Part shown: piece by piece, positions 41,891 through 55,693 of the stretch | Layout: the number at the start of each line of letters is the position of its first letter | Numbering within the stretch: the stretch's first letter is position 1 | Source: Pogonophryne albipinna | Lineage: Eukaryota > Chordata > Actinopteri > Perciformes > Artedidraconidae | Direction of reading: 5' to 3' | NCBI GenBank assembly: GCA_028583405.1 | Contig: CM053256.1 | Span: forward strand, 14,249,087-14,313,086 | Length of the DNA: 64,000 nt | Program-made: the position numbers and the translations under genes | The notes under the pieces: model-generated | The model's input: only the letters and a program-made list of their open reading frames with translations | What the model was told of the DNA's origin: nothing | Database searches by the model: none

Positions 41891-43290
41891 CTTAAGCTGT
41901 AGTAACGTGTGATTACAACGTCAGGTAGTTGCCGTGATCAAGAGTTTTAAAACGATCGATTAAGTTAAGATAATAAGCTATCAGCAACAGAACAGGCACA
42001 CGGGATACCCGGAGATGACAATGACAACAACAACAACCGGAAGTTACAACATGCTTACCGCAATAGTGGTCCGTGTAGAAACTGATACAGGTATCAGCTT
42101 GAGTGCGCTGCTATAAAATAATATAAGTACATAACGATTGATGTGTACATTAGCATAATTACTAACTAGCCGCTAGCTGCTAACTACCGCCCACCGCCTC
42201 GTTAATATCAAATCCATCATAATAACAAATCATTACCATGCTGTCATGAACGTGCGGTGCTGTTACGTGTACTTAAATTGACGTGCTTGATGTGAACAAG
42301 CATTTTGGTTAAAGTTGCGCATGCGCTATGAGCGCACATACGGGTACTTCTCAGACATGCCGGGTAATCTGTGACGTTTCGCTCTCTCAAAAGTTGGGCC
42401 ATTTTATCATCATGCGCTAATGAGCAACTCTCATAGGAATGAATGAGGCCCCGCCTCCCACGCTGTATCCAGTTCTTATTATACATCCATGGTTTAGCTC
42501 CAACCGCTGGAGAAGCTGCAGTACATATGCAGGAGCCTGTACGTGGCGCTGTAACTTCCTCCACAAAAGCAGCAAAGAAGCATGGTTGTCATGGTTGCCC
42601 TTCTGTTTATTCTCCGCGGTGGGGGCCGAGGGAACCGGGCAGAGTTTTTCGCCAGTCAACGTGTATTAAAGTTTAAATCTTCCGGACAAAATTATAAAAG
42701 TGCCGGTCAAAGGTCTTCTTTGTTATTTATTGAGCTTTAAAACAAATGAATAACGACTCTATATAATATAATAATAAAATACACGGAGCCTCTCTTTTTC
42801 CTCCTCTCATTCTGACAGCGTCAGTGTCTGTCTCATGCAGCAGCTGATCCAGTAATGAGTGACCCGGCCGACAGTAAAAATAAACATATTTATAACTAGT
42901 TTAGGTAGTTTGAGAGGTAATTAAAATAGCTAAGGGTGATGATCTGACTTGAAGTGTGTGTTTTGCTCCGTTCACCGCTGCATCACAGCGGGAGGAGCTG
43001 CAGGTGAGCAGAGCTGCGTGTCTCCGTCCTGTCAGATTAGACTTCACTCTCGTTTATGTCCATATCGAGAGAAAGATAAATAATCTGAATTCAGTGTGCA
43101 GTTTACTTTGACGCGGGGGTGAGCAGCAGAGGTGGGGAGAGGCGGGGCTATTGCCTCATCATTATCAGAAAATGATCGTATAGGGCGTACACACGGAGCC
43201 GTTTGACCCCCCAGAGCGTTGCGTATGCCGTTCTATCAACCTTGGGACCCGTTATCGTTTCCGCAGTCGTTTAGTGCCGTATTCGGTCGT
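41891..43290. other. Right interior of the composite element
   Basis: May include L2 5' sequence (to about 42.1 kb). The rest is GC-richer DNA without recognised domain; frames of 75-106 codons at 42244-42676 overlap on both strands and are not supported. Confidence 0.35.
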
Positions 43291-43370
43291 CCTCGTGTGG
43301 CCGAACGGTCTATATGAAACTAAACAGTAACGCAAACGACCGTTTTCGTCCTCGTGTGGTCGGGGCCTAA

Positions 43371-43608
43371 ATGTAACCCATCCTAGTACGGAGCAGTGAC
43401 CTGCTATTGGACAGTGCCCGGGGAGCAATGGAGAGTGTGGGGGGGGGGTGTCCGGTGCCTTGCTCAAGGGCACCACGGCAGGGCGAAGGAGGTGAACTGG
43501 GATCTCTCCAAGTAGAAGTCCTCACTCCATATTTAGCTCTATTCGGGGACTTGAACCGGCGACCTTACGGCTCACAGTCCAAGCACCTACCGACTGAGTC
43601 ACTGATGG
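43371..43608 (-). mobile_element. Body of the tRNA-derived SINE interrupted by the composite
   Basis: On the minus strand from 43608: ACTCAGTCGGTAGGTGC (A box), CGCCGGTTCAAGTCCCC (B box), the core GTGCCCTTGAGCAAGGCACC, then GTACTAGGATGGGTTACAT adjoining the composite element at 43370. It is clearly the same family as the copy at 28931-29524. The tail continues at 34831 on the far side. Confidence 0.85.
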
Positions 43609-46600
43609 ACAAGGAACCAGGCATTCCCATCCCACTGGGGAAACTCACATGGGTGAACTGAAATGTCGTATAATTAATAATGACTGACACACAGTTTGTC
43701 ATTTTCCACAATGGGGAGGCAGATCTGTGCAGATAAAATCAGGTTTCCATTGTTGGATGGTAACAAAACCTTCCATCCTCAACCACCATAAAAGGCTGAG
43801 GTTGAGCTTTAACTTGTCTCCACTCCAATCACCTTAGCTGAAGATGTGTATCCGCCTTGAGCCCTTTCTTTTCAGTTGCACCATGACTTGAGAGAGCAAA
43901 CACAAAGCAGCCGACTGTGAACGACGGGCACAATAAGCTGCATGGGAGATTTAACGCTGTGATCTTGACATCCACGCATCACTGAATCTTGTGGGCGCAC
44001 GGAGGACAGCTTTCGAAAATGTCAGTTCTCAGTTATATTTATCCACTCCCAGTCCACCTCCCCCCATGCTTTGTTACCCTTTTATTTCATTTGCACACCA
44101 CTCGTGAATGTTTTGATGTCTGTTGTCGGGCTGTCCAAAGGCAGATGAGGTTCCTTTGACATTATCTGTTTCACTTCTCTTACTGTAACTCCCTACGAGG
44201 CCCCGAGTGTGTTTGTTCACTGCCTTCCCTAATCTGTTTCCTTCATCACGTCAGAAGACCATCTTGCCTTTGAGACAGTGAATCAGATCTAATGCTAAAG
44301 ACTCAGAAAAGACTTATACTGTATACACCATAATAGTTGGGTTTACACTACTGTCGCAAATTGCTAATGATATATTATCTGCTCTATATTATATCACTTA
44401 CCAATTAGGGACTTTACTCAGGGCCAGGCCCCTTTCCATAATCACTACCCACAGCAACCCTGGAGACATGATTTCCTGGTAGCCTTCCTCATAATATACA
44501 TGAAGTTTACTCCGCATATGAAGACAGTGGCGCTTATTAATGCCCCAGCACCATGGAAAAGGAAAAGATAATGAGTGTGTTGTGAGGCTGAAATTGAGAA
44601 CTAAGTAAAGGGGGGAGAGTGGCTGCAATGAGGGAATTGTGAATTTCTATGTGTTTCGGAGAAACAGAGAAAAACAGAAGGGAGAGAGGCAGAGAAAACC
44701 CTAGAGAGGAAAAAGAGAGAGATGCTGAGTGAAACAGAGGGTGGTCAGTCTTTCAGTGTTTTACAGGATCAGATATCACATCTGCCGAGGATACTTATCG
44801 ATTGGCATTAACAAAAGACTTGCATGCTCTACTCTATTAGCAGGCCAGCTGGTTGCATGTCGCTCTCCACTAGCAGCACCATATCTGCCAGTGTTAGTTT
44901 GGGTAAAACTGGATGTACATTTTTTATATTTAAATATGCCTTATCCATCACAATTAAATGTGCTGAGAGTTCGAACCAGTTACTACATATGTTTGTACTG
45001 GCTCATTATTTGATCAGATATTTACTTATTTCAACCATAGTTTTGTAAGTTATAGACAGATCCATTCAGGCAAAGTTCCTATTCAATCAAGCATGACTAA
45101 GAGTAAGGTTTTTGGAATCATCGGGATCGTATCTGCACCTGTTTCAAAAATATTTCTTCAGCTTTATCACATTAGCTGCCCAATGCTTACTTGATTACTA
45201 AATAACACACACTCAGTCCCTTTCCACTGTGTGCTGGTGTCCTCCAGTCATGGTGTTTGCTCAAACTAAACTTGAAGAAAGTGCCAAGGTTTATGTCAAA
45301 CTTTGGGCGCTTTATGCCAAATAAGAGAAGTTTTATGGGGTGAGAATGAAGTGATGATACAGCTACATTTACCAGAGTAATGACTTGGATTTAGTGTCTT
45401 GCCATGCTTTCCCAGAAGACTCAGCCCACTTTGGGTAGATTAGGTCTGCTTCTTTCGAATAAATACAAACAAGAGAAGCAAAAATTAGCCACAGTGACTT
45501 CCATACACTAGGTGGTCATAATACCACAGTCTTATGAACAGAGGGGATCAGTTTACTGGAAGACCAGACGTCTGAAATAATCTGCCCTCAGAACAGAGAC
45601 AACTCTCTCTGAATACTCCCATTTTACTGCACTTTACAGGGTGAAAGTCCAAAAATATGTCATCTGTATGGTTGTCTGTAAATGCCCAAACCACCCAATT
45701 GGTTTTAATTATAGTCTGCGGCTTCTCCAAAACAACATGAAGTTTATTATAAAGCATGATGTGTGCATTTTAGTGCGTGTTGCTTGCCTCTGCATTATAT
45801 CGTATAGTTGGGTGTGTGTGTGTCAAGTATGTAAAATTGCTTCATGTGACCATACCACAGGGGAGCCCTTGTTTCCCTTTACCGTAAATAACAACGTCTT
45901 TGCATATTTTGAGCCTGACATGCCTGGGCCCATTGGAGCAGCACATGGGTGACATTTATCAGAGCATCACGAAACCTTGATTTGAACTCCTTTGTGATGG
46001 TTGCACTTCCCATTTTGATCACAGCACAACATTATTATCTTCTCTGTTGTCGCTTGCAGGGCTTTTCAACTCAATACGTCCCAGCTCTCTGTAGCTTCTA
46101 ACCAGATTGTGTGTCTGCAGCCCGGTCCCCGGCCTCGCTAATCGTTACGTCTGTGTAGAGCAACTTTCCTGTCAATCACCGCCACAGTGGCAGTGTTGTT
46201 CCCAGGCCCAACCTTCCCGTCAGAAGCCCTCAGTCTGAGGAACAGAGGACAAAGGGATGACGGATGGGCAAAGGTCCCTCGCAGGGAAGTACAGTATAGA
46301 AGGTGCGTGCTGTAAAGGGTGACAATGAGCACATTCAGGCAGACACAATACAGAGCCTCTGAGCCTCTCTGAGAGAGAGAAGTCCAGCATCAGGCCAGCG
46401 CAGTCCCCTACAGCAGTCAGCCAGCAGCAGGATGGAGCCAGGGGTTATCACCAAGTCCTGAACAACACTCCTATTGACTGGGAGCAAATAAAATAAGAGA
46501 GGGAATGCAGATCAGAAGAGAAAGGAAAGGGGCCATGTGAACAAACCAGGATAAGAAATATAATCGATTAAGTAGAGAGGGGGAAAAACATATTTTCCTT

Positions 46601-47484
46601 TTCGACTGACCCATCATCTGGCCCCACATGCCACCACGTGTTGCCGGCCTGTGAGGATTCACGTTCCTTCTGATCAGCAGCCCAGCCATCCGCCCGCTCT
46701 GTGCGCCGGCTCGTCGCTGTGTGAGTGTGTTTATTTTAGAGCGTGTGACTCACACTTCCTGTGCTCTGCCAGTGAGGCAAAGCTCTATGGAACAGCAGGA
46801 CCTCCGTTCATTCTCAATTCTCTCTTTCTCTTTCTCCCTCCTCTCTCTGTCGTGTTGCACGGCTGATAGGCCTAACCCGAGTTCTGCGTAATGCGGGGGC
46901 AGCACGCTGACTGGAACTGGAAGATTTAAGTAAATGGGACATGTTCACATAGGCAGATGGTTGTCACTGAGGAAGAAGCTGGCTGTGTTTTTTCTTAATC
47001 TGCCACTACAATAGGATAACTTTGCTGATTTGAAGGTGATCATTGCGAGGAATTGCCCTCAGGGTTGTGTGTGACAGGGGAAAACCCAGAGTAAGACCTG
47101 TTTGTAATCCTATCCATCAGCTCTTGTCCTTAATCCGTAGTTGCATGTTTTTGGCAGTCGTGCACTTCAGTTACGTGACAATTGATGCCATACTGTTGTT
47201 TCAGATAGGATGGTAGGATTTTTTTGGAGATGTTACTCATGCTACGGGAATATGAGTCACTTTTAGTTTCTTCTTGCTACCGCATCTTCTTCCTCCCCTT
47301 GCATTTGTACAGTGGAAACATTCATACACTGTCTTCTCCCTCTCCCTCTCTCTTCATCACTCTTTTTTTTTGCCTCACCCCCAGCCTGTCTCTCCCTCCC
47401 TCTTTCTCTTTCTCTCTCTGCAACACACCCACTCAAACAGTCATATCCGCTCTCACTCTCTGGCTCTCCCTGCTTGTCTCACAG
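43609..47484. other. hivep3 5' intron, segment E
   Basis: Intron without recognised genes or element ends. The end (47320-47480) is strongly CT-rich and leads into the exon candidate at 47485. Confidence 0.4.
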
Positions 47485-47530
47485 TGCCTGTGAAGCATCT
47501 CTGAGGGGGAAGACCAGACTGCGCTGTCAG
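47485..47530 (+). other. hivep3: Candidate hivep3 5' UTR exon
   Basis: A 46-nt segment sits between a long pyrimidine tract ending TTGTCTCACAG and a donor CTGTCAG|GTAATT. It contains no ATG and carries in-frame stops, so it could only be untranslated. Spliced use is inferred. Confidence 0.35.
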
Positions 47531-48571
47531 GTAATTTAAACTGTCTGTGTCTCTCTCTCTCTCTCTCCTTTTCTCTCTTTCTGCATGCCCCTCCCCCTCT
47601 CCTCACTCTTTCTCTCCCTGTCTTGCTCTCTGGTTAAAATCCATCTCTGTCTTCCTCTCTCTCCTTGGTCTTTTCCCCTCTCTCTTTCCCTACATATCGT
47701 TACTTTACTTGTCAGCTATTTCAAGTGAGTTATTTAGTTATTGCAGCTGTTTCACACAGGATCGTTTATTATTTCAAATGTGTTGTTTGAAACCTTAGTA
47801 TTTTGTACAGCAAGTCAAAGGATTTAAGTTTGTGAATGTCAAAAACTCTTCTTAACGAAACCTTGCTCGTTTTAGTATGACAAAGGGAACTGAATTATAT
47901 GCACATGATGATACAAGGATTTAAATTTGCAGATGTATTTAAAGTTGGAAAGAGGAAAACAAGTTTTAATTCGAATCAGGATCATTTACCTGTAGTTGTC
48001 CCTTTTTTCATGAATTTGGAAATGTGTTATTTATTCCTTATCTGAGTTGAGGGTCTTAAGATAGCTCTCTACTCAGAGGTAAAGCTCTCTGAGACCAATT
48101 TTGGACCATATAACTAAAATTGACAAACTAAGTGACTAGAAAAAAGATGATATCCATCCATGAAGGTCCTGGCCTTAAATAAATGATGGAAAACCTGGCA
48201 ACCTGCAATTTAGTTCAAGTTGTGGTCAGTGTGTTTTTACAGTTGATTATGTCACCAAAAAGAACAAATTTTCCACTACCAGGGATATCATTAAAAAACT
48301 CTCAGCGCAATCTTGTCCTGGCGTTGAGGTGTGCATTACCCGGCTCTGCTGTGCCACTCATGTTTGATTCAAAGACCCGTATTGACCTGCAGTTCACTGG
48401 CTTGTGTTTAATCAAAGGGAACACTGCAACGCTTGTCAACTGCCAGTCTTATCAAAGCCCTGTGAAATCCTTCCCTGTAACCTCTCGCCTCAGAGGTGCA
48501 GTTATCCCCATGCATCCCGCGCGGCGCTGAGGGAGAGTGAGTGAGAGCTCTGGTATGTGCTGTTTTTTCAG
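47531..48571. other. CT-rich intron segment
   Basis: TCTCTC-rich tract to about 47700, then ordinary intron. A 115-codon frame at 48183-48530 has no recognisable domain. Confidence 0.4.
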
Positions 48572-48622
48572 ACGGCGTTCTCCTTAGCGAGCGGCTTCTC
48601 CTGACACCAGTGATATCCCTAG
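48572..48622 (+). other. hivep3: Candidate hivep3 5' UTR exon
   Basis: A 51-nt segment has very good splice borders: acceptor TGTGCTGTTTTTTCAG| and donor CCTAG|GTGAGT, a near-consensus site. It has no ATG, suiting a non-coding 5' exon. Use by hivep3 is inferred from strand and position. Confidence 0.4.
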
Positions 48623-49368
<746 letters not shown>

Positions 49369-49698
49369 CTGCATTTGGAGCGGTATGACAGCAGATTTTT
49401 TAAAAAGCACTTAAAAGGGTTTCTCTGTTCTCAGGGCACAAGTTAATTTAAGGTTGAGCCCATATTTTTCTCCGCCATTACCAGCTGCATGAATGCGTCT
49501 GGGTATTGATGACGAAATGAACACAAACTCTGCCTGGCTGTACTCTCCTGTGCATGATAATGACGTTTTAACTGTAAAACTGCTGCAAAGCTGCTGCGCG
49601 ACTTATCGAGCAGAATCTGATCCAAACTGTTTGATTAATGGGATTTCTAGTTTGAGGAGTGGAACGGCTGGACTTAATAGACACAGCGGAGATGATGG

Positions 49699-51089
<1,391 letters not shown>

Positions 51090-51275
51090 AGTGGTGGACA
51101 TTAACTAAATACATTTACTCAAGTACTACCAATACTTTTATATATTACCGGCTTCAACATTAAAGTAGTGAACACATTCATTCTTCCAATAAATACTAAT
51201 GCAATCCAACATATCATCTGAGGTTTTTATACACCATTACTGCTTTTACTTCAGTAAACGTCCTTCACCATTGGC
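51090..51275. mobile_element. Short MITE copy, AGTGGTGG type
   Basis: Starts TAGTGGTGGACATTAACTAA followed by ATACATTTACTCAAGTACT, the conserved head of the same family as 5070-5418. The right end is not sharply defined. Confidence 0.55.
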
Positions 51276-52776
51276 GGGCTCCATTCCCTCTTTATCTAAC
51301 CTCTCTGCAGACTCCAGCGAGTGATGTGTCTCTTTGGCTCAACAGCTCGAGACAGAAAAGGGCTGTCATCACATACAAAAGTCTTCCTGTACATTTGAAA
51401 AGGTGGAAGATGAGCAAATGAAAACAGAGAAGTGAATTATAATTGCTGTTGATTCAGTTTGTTGTGCTGCCTAATTGCTGTGTGTTGATGGTAAAAGTCT
51501 GTTGTAATCAAAGAAACACACACTCAACAGACTATCTGCCCTCAGCAGATGTGGGGGAACGCGGAGACGGAGCCGAGAATCTGTCAAGTTGTTTCCAAGA
51601 GGAAGACTGATTCTCTTCCTTTTTTTTTTTTACCCTCCACTGTAAACTGGCTCTAATGAAGGCTGACTGTGAAGAGTATTTTTTTTTTTGAAATATTGTG
51701 AGAGCAAAAGTGTGGCTCATTAAAAAAAAAAAACTGTCAGTGCTGCCTTGCCATCGCAGGCACCTTGAGCTGCAGTCTGCAGCCACTGGATCACTGATTC
51801 AGTCTTTTTCTATCTACCCACCTCTTCTCATGTCATCCTGCACTCTTTCTTACCGATACTTTATCTGCATATCTATACATTTTCTATCTTTTACCCCTCA
51901 GATTCTGCATTAGCTCTGTATCCGTACCGACCCCTTGTTATCCTCTCTCCTCTTTAATGTCAGAGGTGGTGCTCGCTGTCTGCACCATCACAGAGATCTA
52001 CAGCTGTGAGGTGAACACACGCAGCGTCCTCCTTCAGTGAGCGCTGATCTGCAGAGTCTGAGGGGGGAGAAAATAGTGTCAACGTCTTGGGCGATGATTG
52101 ATGCTCTGGATGAGCCTGTGCTGGGACTGTCAGTAGTTGGGCATGGCTGCTCAGTGAAAATGTTATGATTAGCCCCATCCATTCCCAGAATGTGTTTTGA
52201 TTGGCCGCAATACAAGAATCTTGTGTCTGGAGCTGAAACGGAGCACAGGATTTGTAGTAAGTGGGGAATATTACAGAACATGCATCTTGATAAAAGGGGA
52301 GATTTTGTCGTGCCCGCTAGTCTCTGTGATCAGCTATATTGGCACCTCATAAACACAGCTCTGTAGTAGTGTGTGAGTGGGAAATATTACACTACATCCG
52401 TCTTGATACAAGTTTTTTGTTTTTTTACAGGCTTCATAACAAGCAGCCCGCATTAACACTGAACCCTGGTGCCTGTATACCAGCAGAGTGTGAGGGGCTG
52501 AGGCTGAAATGCAGTTGCTGTGTCAAATCCCTTTATCCACTAGAAAACAGCTCCCCCTCCATTTACCCCCTTTGGCCTAAGTGCCAGATCAGATAAGGAT
52601 TGGCCATATTTCCAACATTTGTTTTGACTCCTTGCCTTGACACTGTGGTCTACTCTGCCGTGAGCTGCTCTGACTCCTGCAGACTGGGCCAGTCATGGGT
52701 CGGATATGAATCAGATATGTCTCTTTTAGAGTCAAAGTCTCAATTTGAAGGGAATTTGAAGGAAGTGTGTGTACAG
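51276..52776. other. Intron segment
   Basis: No gene seen. Poly-T/A runs lie at 51620, 51680 and 51722. Confidence 0.4.
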
Positions 52777-54340
52777 CAGGGCTATTCAATTTCACATTCA
52801 GTTGGGCCAGATTTTATAACTACAAAATTCAGCTGGGCCAGATATTCAGCGGCCTGTAAAAAGCGGGTAATGACACATTTTAAACCAACACATATTACTG
52901 CAATGAAAAACATGCCATTTTTATTCATTGTTCATCTAACAAAGGTACGTCAAAAAGTGCATAAAAACACAACAAATTAGCATTAATTTAACAGAATCTG
53001 AAAAAAGTGCACAGTTGTAGCATTACATTTGTTTGCTTTAGAAGTCAAATATTCAGGGTTTTTTTTTTTTAACCAGGCACATCACAAAGTGCATTTAACT
53101 GAATACAATAATAAATGTCTTAATAAATGTCCTCACATACAAAATAAAATTGGATACATATGACACATGCACATCAAAAAGTGCATTAACAAAGAGCTCC
53201 AATGTACCAAAAAGAGGTAGTAGCCTATAGCAATACTATTTTTTCACTTTTCAAGTAATAACAAAAAAATCATACGGTTTGGTCACATTTGACCCAGACA
53301 CATTACAAAGTTCATTTAAATGAATACAAAAAGAACTGTCAAACCCTTCAGTGCACAAACCCATAACAAGGGATAAGGGTAACTAATATATGAATGAATA
53401 CTACACTACACGTCTACTATAGTAAACTAGGTGCTTACTATCACCTCATTTGTGATTTGTCATCGCTGACTTTCTCAATGGGAGAAGTGACATTTTTTGT
53501 TTTGAACAAGAGCAGTGATTTTTGGCAATCCTAAGACATTGGTGAAGAGTGCTGTCAGTCAGGGAGCAGCGAGTGCTACTTTTTTATTGAGTTCATGTGT
53601 GAAAAGCTTGATTCACATGTGTATGTTGATCCAAACATACTGAGCACACAGATCGCTGCTTTCTGAATGTTAGGGAACTGCTGTTTTTTGACATCACTCC
53701 AAAACTTCGCTGGCCCGTTAGTGCGCTGCTCATGGTTACGGATGAATGCATGTCAATAAGTTCCAGTGTAAATTTCCCCTCGTCGATGCAGGGGCCCACT
53801 TCCTTTGCTCTGGTTGATACGTCCCCCTCGGTCCCCCTCTATTGCAACAGTGAAGGGGTCTCTGGCAAAGCCCATCACCTCTGTGGGCAGATCCAGAGCA
53901 AGTCCATCCAATCGACCGGCAAAGTTCTCTTTCAACCTCGCAATGAAATCTGTCATCACATCCGTGATTTGTGCCGGGGATGTGATGTGTTTGGGGAGCG
54001 TCGGAAAATGCAGCATCTAACCCGTACTAAAGTCGGTCGCGAAAAGGTCCAGCTTGACTTGGAATGCGCGCATCTGCTCCTCAAGATCAATGACCGTTTT
54101 GTCTTTGTTTACGCTTCCGAGTTGAGAGAGACATGTTTTAGAGTTGCTATCATATGACCACCGTTACTAGCACCACTAGATGCACTTTCAAAAAACGTGC
54201 TGCGTTGTGGTTTCTATGCAACGCGGAGTGTTGCATTCATGGTCTGTACTAGTGTAGGAATTTGGCTATGGGAGGCTGGGCCACTCGGGAGTTGGTTCTG
54301 GGCCGCATCTGGCCCGCGGGCCGCTATTTGAATAGGCCTG
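52777..54340 (-). mobile_element. Degenerate hAT transposon with transposase remnant
   Basis: The ends form imperfect inverted repeats: CAGGGCTATTCAATT at 52777, and in reverse complement CAGGCCTATTCAAAT at 54340 (13/15). Both ends are rich in GGGCCAG/GGCCC words. The transposase remnant is on the minus strand. An 8-bp duplication is not visible. The long interior between 52860 and 53500 contains repeated AAAAGTGCAT words. Confidence 0.75.
53590..54157 (-). pseudogene. hAT transposase C-terminal half remnant
   Basis: The minus-strand frames, left to right in protein order, contain EEQMRAFQVKLDLF (near 54090-54050), DFIARLKENFAGRLDGLALD and DPFTVAIEGD (within 54016-53753), and CIDEGKFTLELIDMHSS (within 53799-53593). 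These blocks are typical of the GTF2IRD2/EPM2AIP1-like hAT group. At least two frame breaks and stops show it is dead. Confidence 0.75.
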
Positions 54341-54689
54341 ACAGTATGTGGAAATACACATATGTCTGTGAGCCGAGATCAGCATGCCAGTAACAGAAGA
54401 TCTTCATCCCACATTTCTAAATAGATTTACAGCAGCTGTGCCTCTGTCTCCTGAATCACTGCACACTATCCGCTTATTAAGAGTTGAAGCCAGGACAGAC
54501 GAGAAGCAATAACATGTTGATGATGCAATTACCTTGATAATGTGCTCATTAAAACACTGACCTCGCTCAACACTACACCTGAAATGTAACCCGATTTGTC
54601 ATAGTATGATATGTAGGGGCAATTCTTAATAAGGGAATTTGATAGGACACTAATGATTTTGGCCTCCTGCCCTACCAACATAACTCTTT

Positions 54690-55220
54690 TTCAGACTGCA
54701 TGGCAGGCTTTTTATCAACCTTTAGACGTCAAGGAGCTTGAATAATCATTACAGGATTGTGTGCCGAAGTAAAAACAATAAGTGTGGTTTGATATTGAGT
54801 AAGAAAAATGTTGATAAACGCTGCGAGAATGGGTCTGCGGAGAGCATTTCTCCGTGTTGCCAACTCGTCTATTACCAGCGTTCAGGTAGCTCTATGCAAG
54901 ACCGTCAATGGGGACTCCCTGTTAGTTAGCCAAGGGATCCTGGTGTGTGAGGTGCTCTGCGGATTGGTCCATTTGGGTCATTCGTTGTTGATTTGGGTGT
55001 TCACACGTCACAGAACCCAGGAAGAAAACAATGGAAAAAGAGAAATCTCCAACGAGGCGTTCTGGGGCAGCATAGACAGGTCTTTTCTGTGTTAGAGTTT
55101 TACTCGCTACAGGGTGTACTTTGAGGATTTTTGACTCTGCAGACCGTTTACATTCATAAAAACCTTCATAACACACAAGGGGACGGGTAATAACCGGAAA
55201 AGCATGACATGGGACCTTTT
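54690..55220. repeat. Probable dispersed repeat ending in AAAGGTCCCATG
   Basis: The right end, in reverse complement AAAGGTCCCATGTCATGC, and adjoining GGTTATTACCCGTCCCC look like a widespread teleost non-autonomous repeat that I recall from other genomes. The left border is not clear. It sits just before the first coding exon of hivep3. Confidence 0.4.
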
Positions 55221-55365
55221 AAATTTGTTTCGTCTATGAAAAACGTTTTATTCCTGTTTTTTATTTGTAAAGCGAAGCATTTCTTACAGTACTTTTGCAT
55301 GCTGTTAATCTCTGTGACCAAATCTTTTTTTAAGAATCTAAAGATTTTTCTGTGTTTCTTTTCAG

Positions 55366-55693
55366 AAGCGAACACTTGTGACAACCAACAAAGGAGAAGC
55401 AGAGAAGACCTTGGGAGGACTGTTCAGAATGGCTGAGGCTGGACAGAAGCAGAGCTGCTTTGTACAGAGACATGATCCATGTTTACCTGCAGCCGTGCAG
55501 CTCCAGGGCATCTTTTAATGATGCCTCATTTGGTCCTCTTGAATAACTCTTGGCCCACACTCAAAAAGGCCCTCCATTGTGATTTACAGTCGTCGATGTT
55601 CCCCTGCCTCTGACCTCTCAGCTGCCATGCGGTTTGCCCCATGAGGCTCTGAGAGCCCCTCCGTGTGTGTCTGTGAGGCCTCCTCCCCACTCT
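55366..55693 (+). promoter_or_regulatory. hivep3: hivep3 5' leader in the first coding exon, with uORF
   Basis: The acceptor TTTCTTTTCAG|AAGCG opens the exon at 55366. An upstream ORF of 29 codons (55429-55518) begins in a strong context (A at -3, G at +4), whereas the main ATG at 55694 has T at -3. The main frame is closed by TGA at 55580 and has no ATG before 55694, so the CDS start is well placed. The uORF could lower or regulate HIVEP3 translation. Confidence 0.6.

Larger units (their letters stand above)
34829..43370. mobile_element. 8.5 kb nested PIF/Harbinger-like composite element
   Basis: The element 34832-43367 has terminal inverted repeats of at least 28 bp with one mismatch: the left end starts GGCCCCGGCCACACGAGGAC, and the right end in reverse complement starts GGCCCCGACCACACGAGGAC. 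TAA lies on both flanks (34829-34831, 43368-43370), the 3-bp duplication typical of PIF/Harbinger. A partial subterminal copy of the repeat occurs near 43285-43305. Inside are a hAT block with its own duplication, a foldback repeat, an AT repeat and an L2 LINE. No Harbinger transposase is seen, so it was probably a non-autonomous element enlarged by later insertions. Confidence 0.75.

Noticed and set aside
48183..48530. 115-codon open frame before the candidate UTR exon
   Set aside because: No domain seen and the DNA looks like ordinary intron; the short exon at 48572 has better support.
55634..55693. Twenty-codon upstream extension of the hivep3 frame
   Set aside because: It would begin at TTG, not ATG; the first ATG in frame is 55694, and MEAEPS resembles the start of the human protein as recalled.
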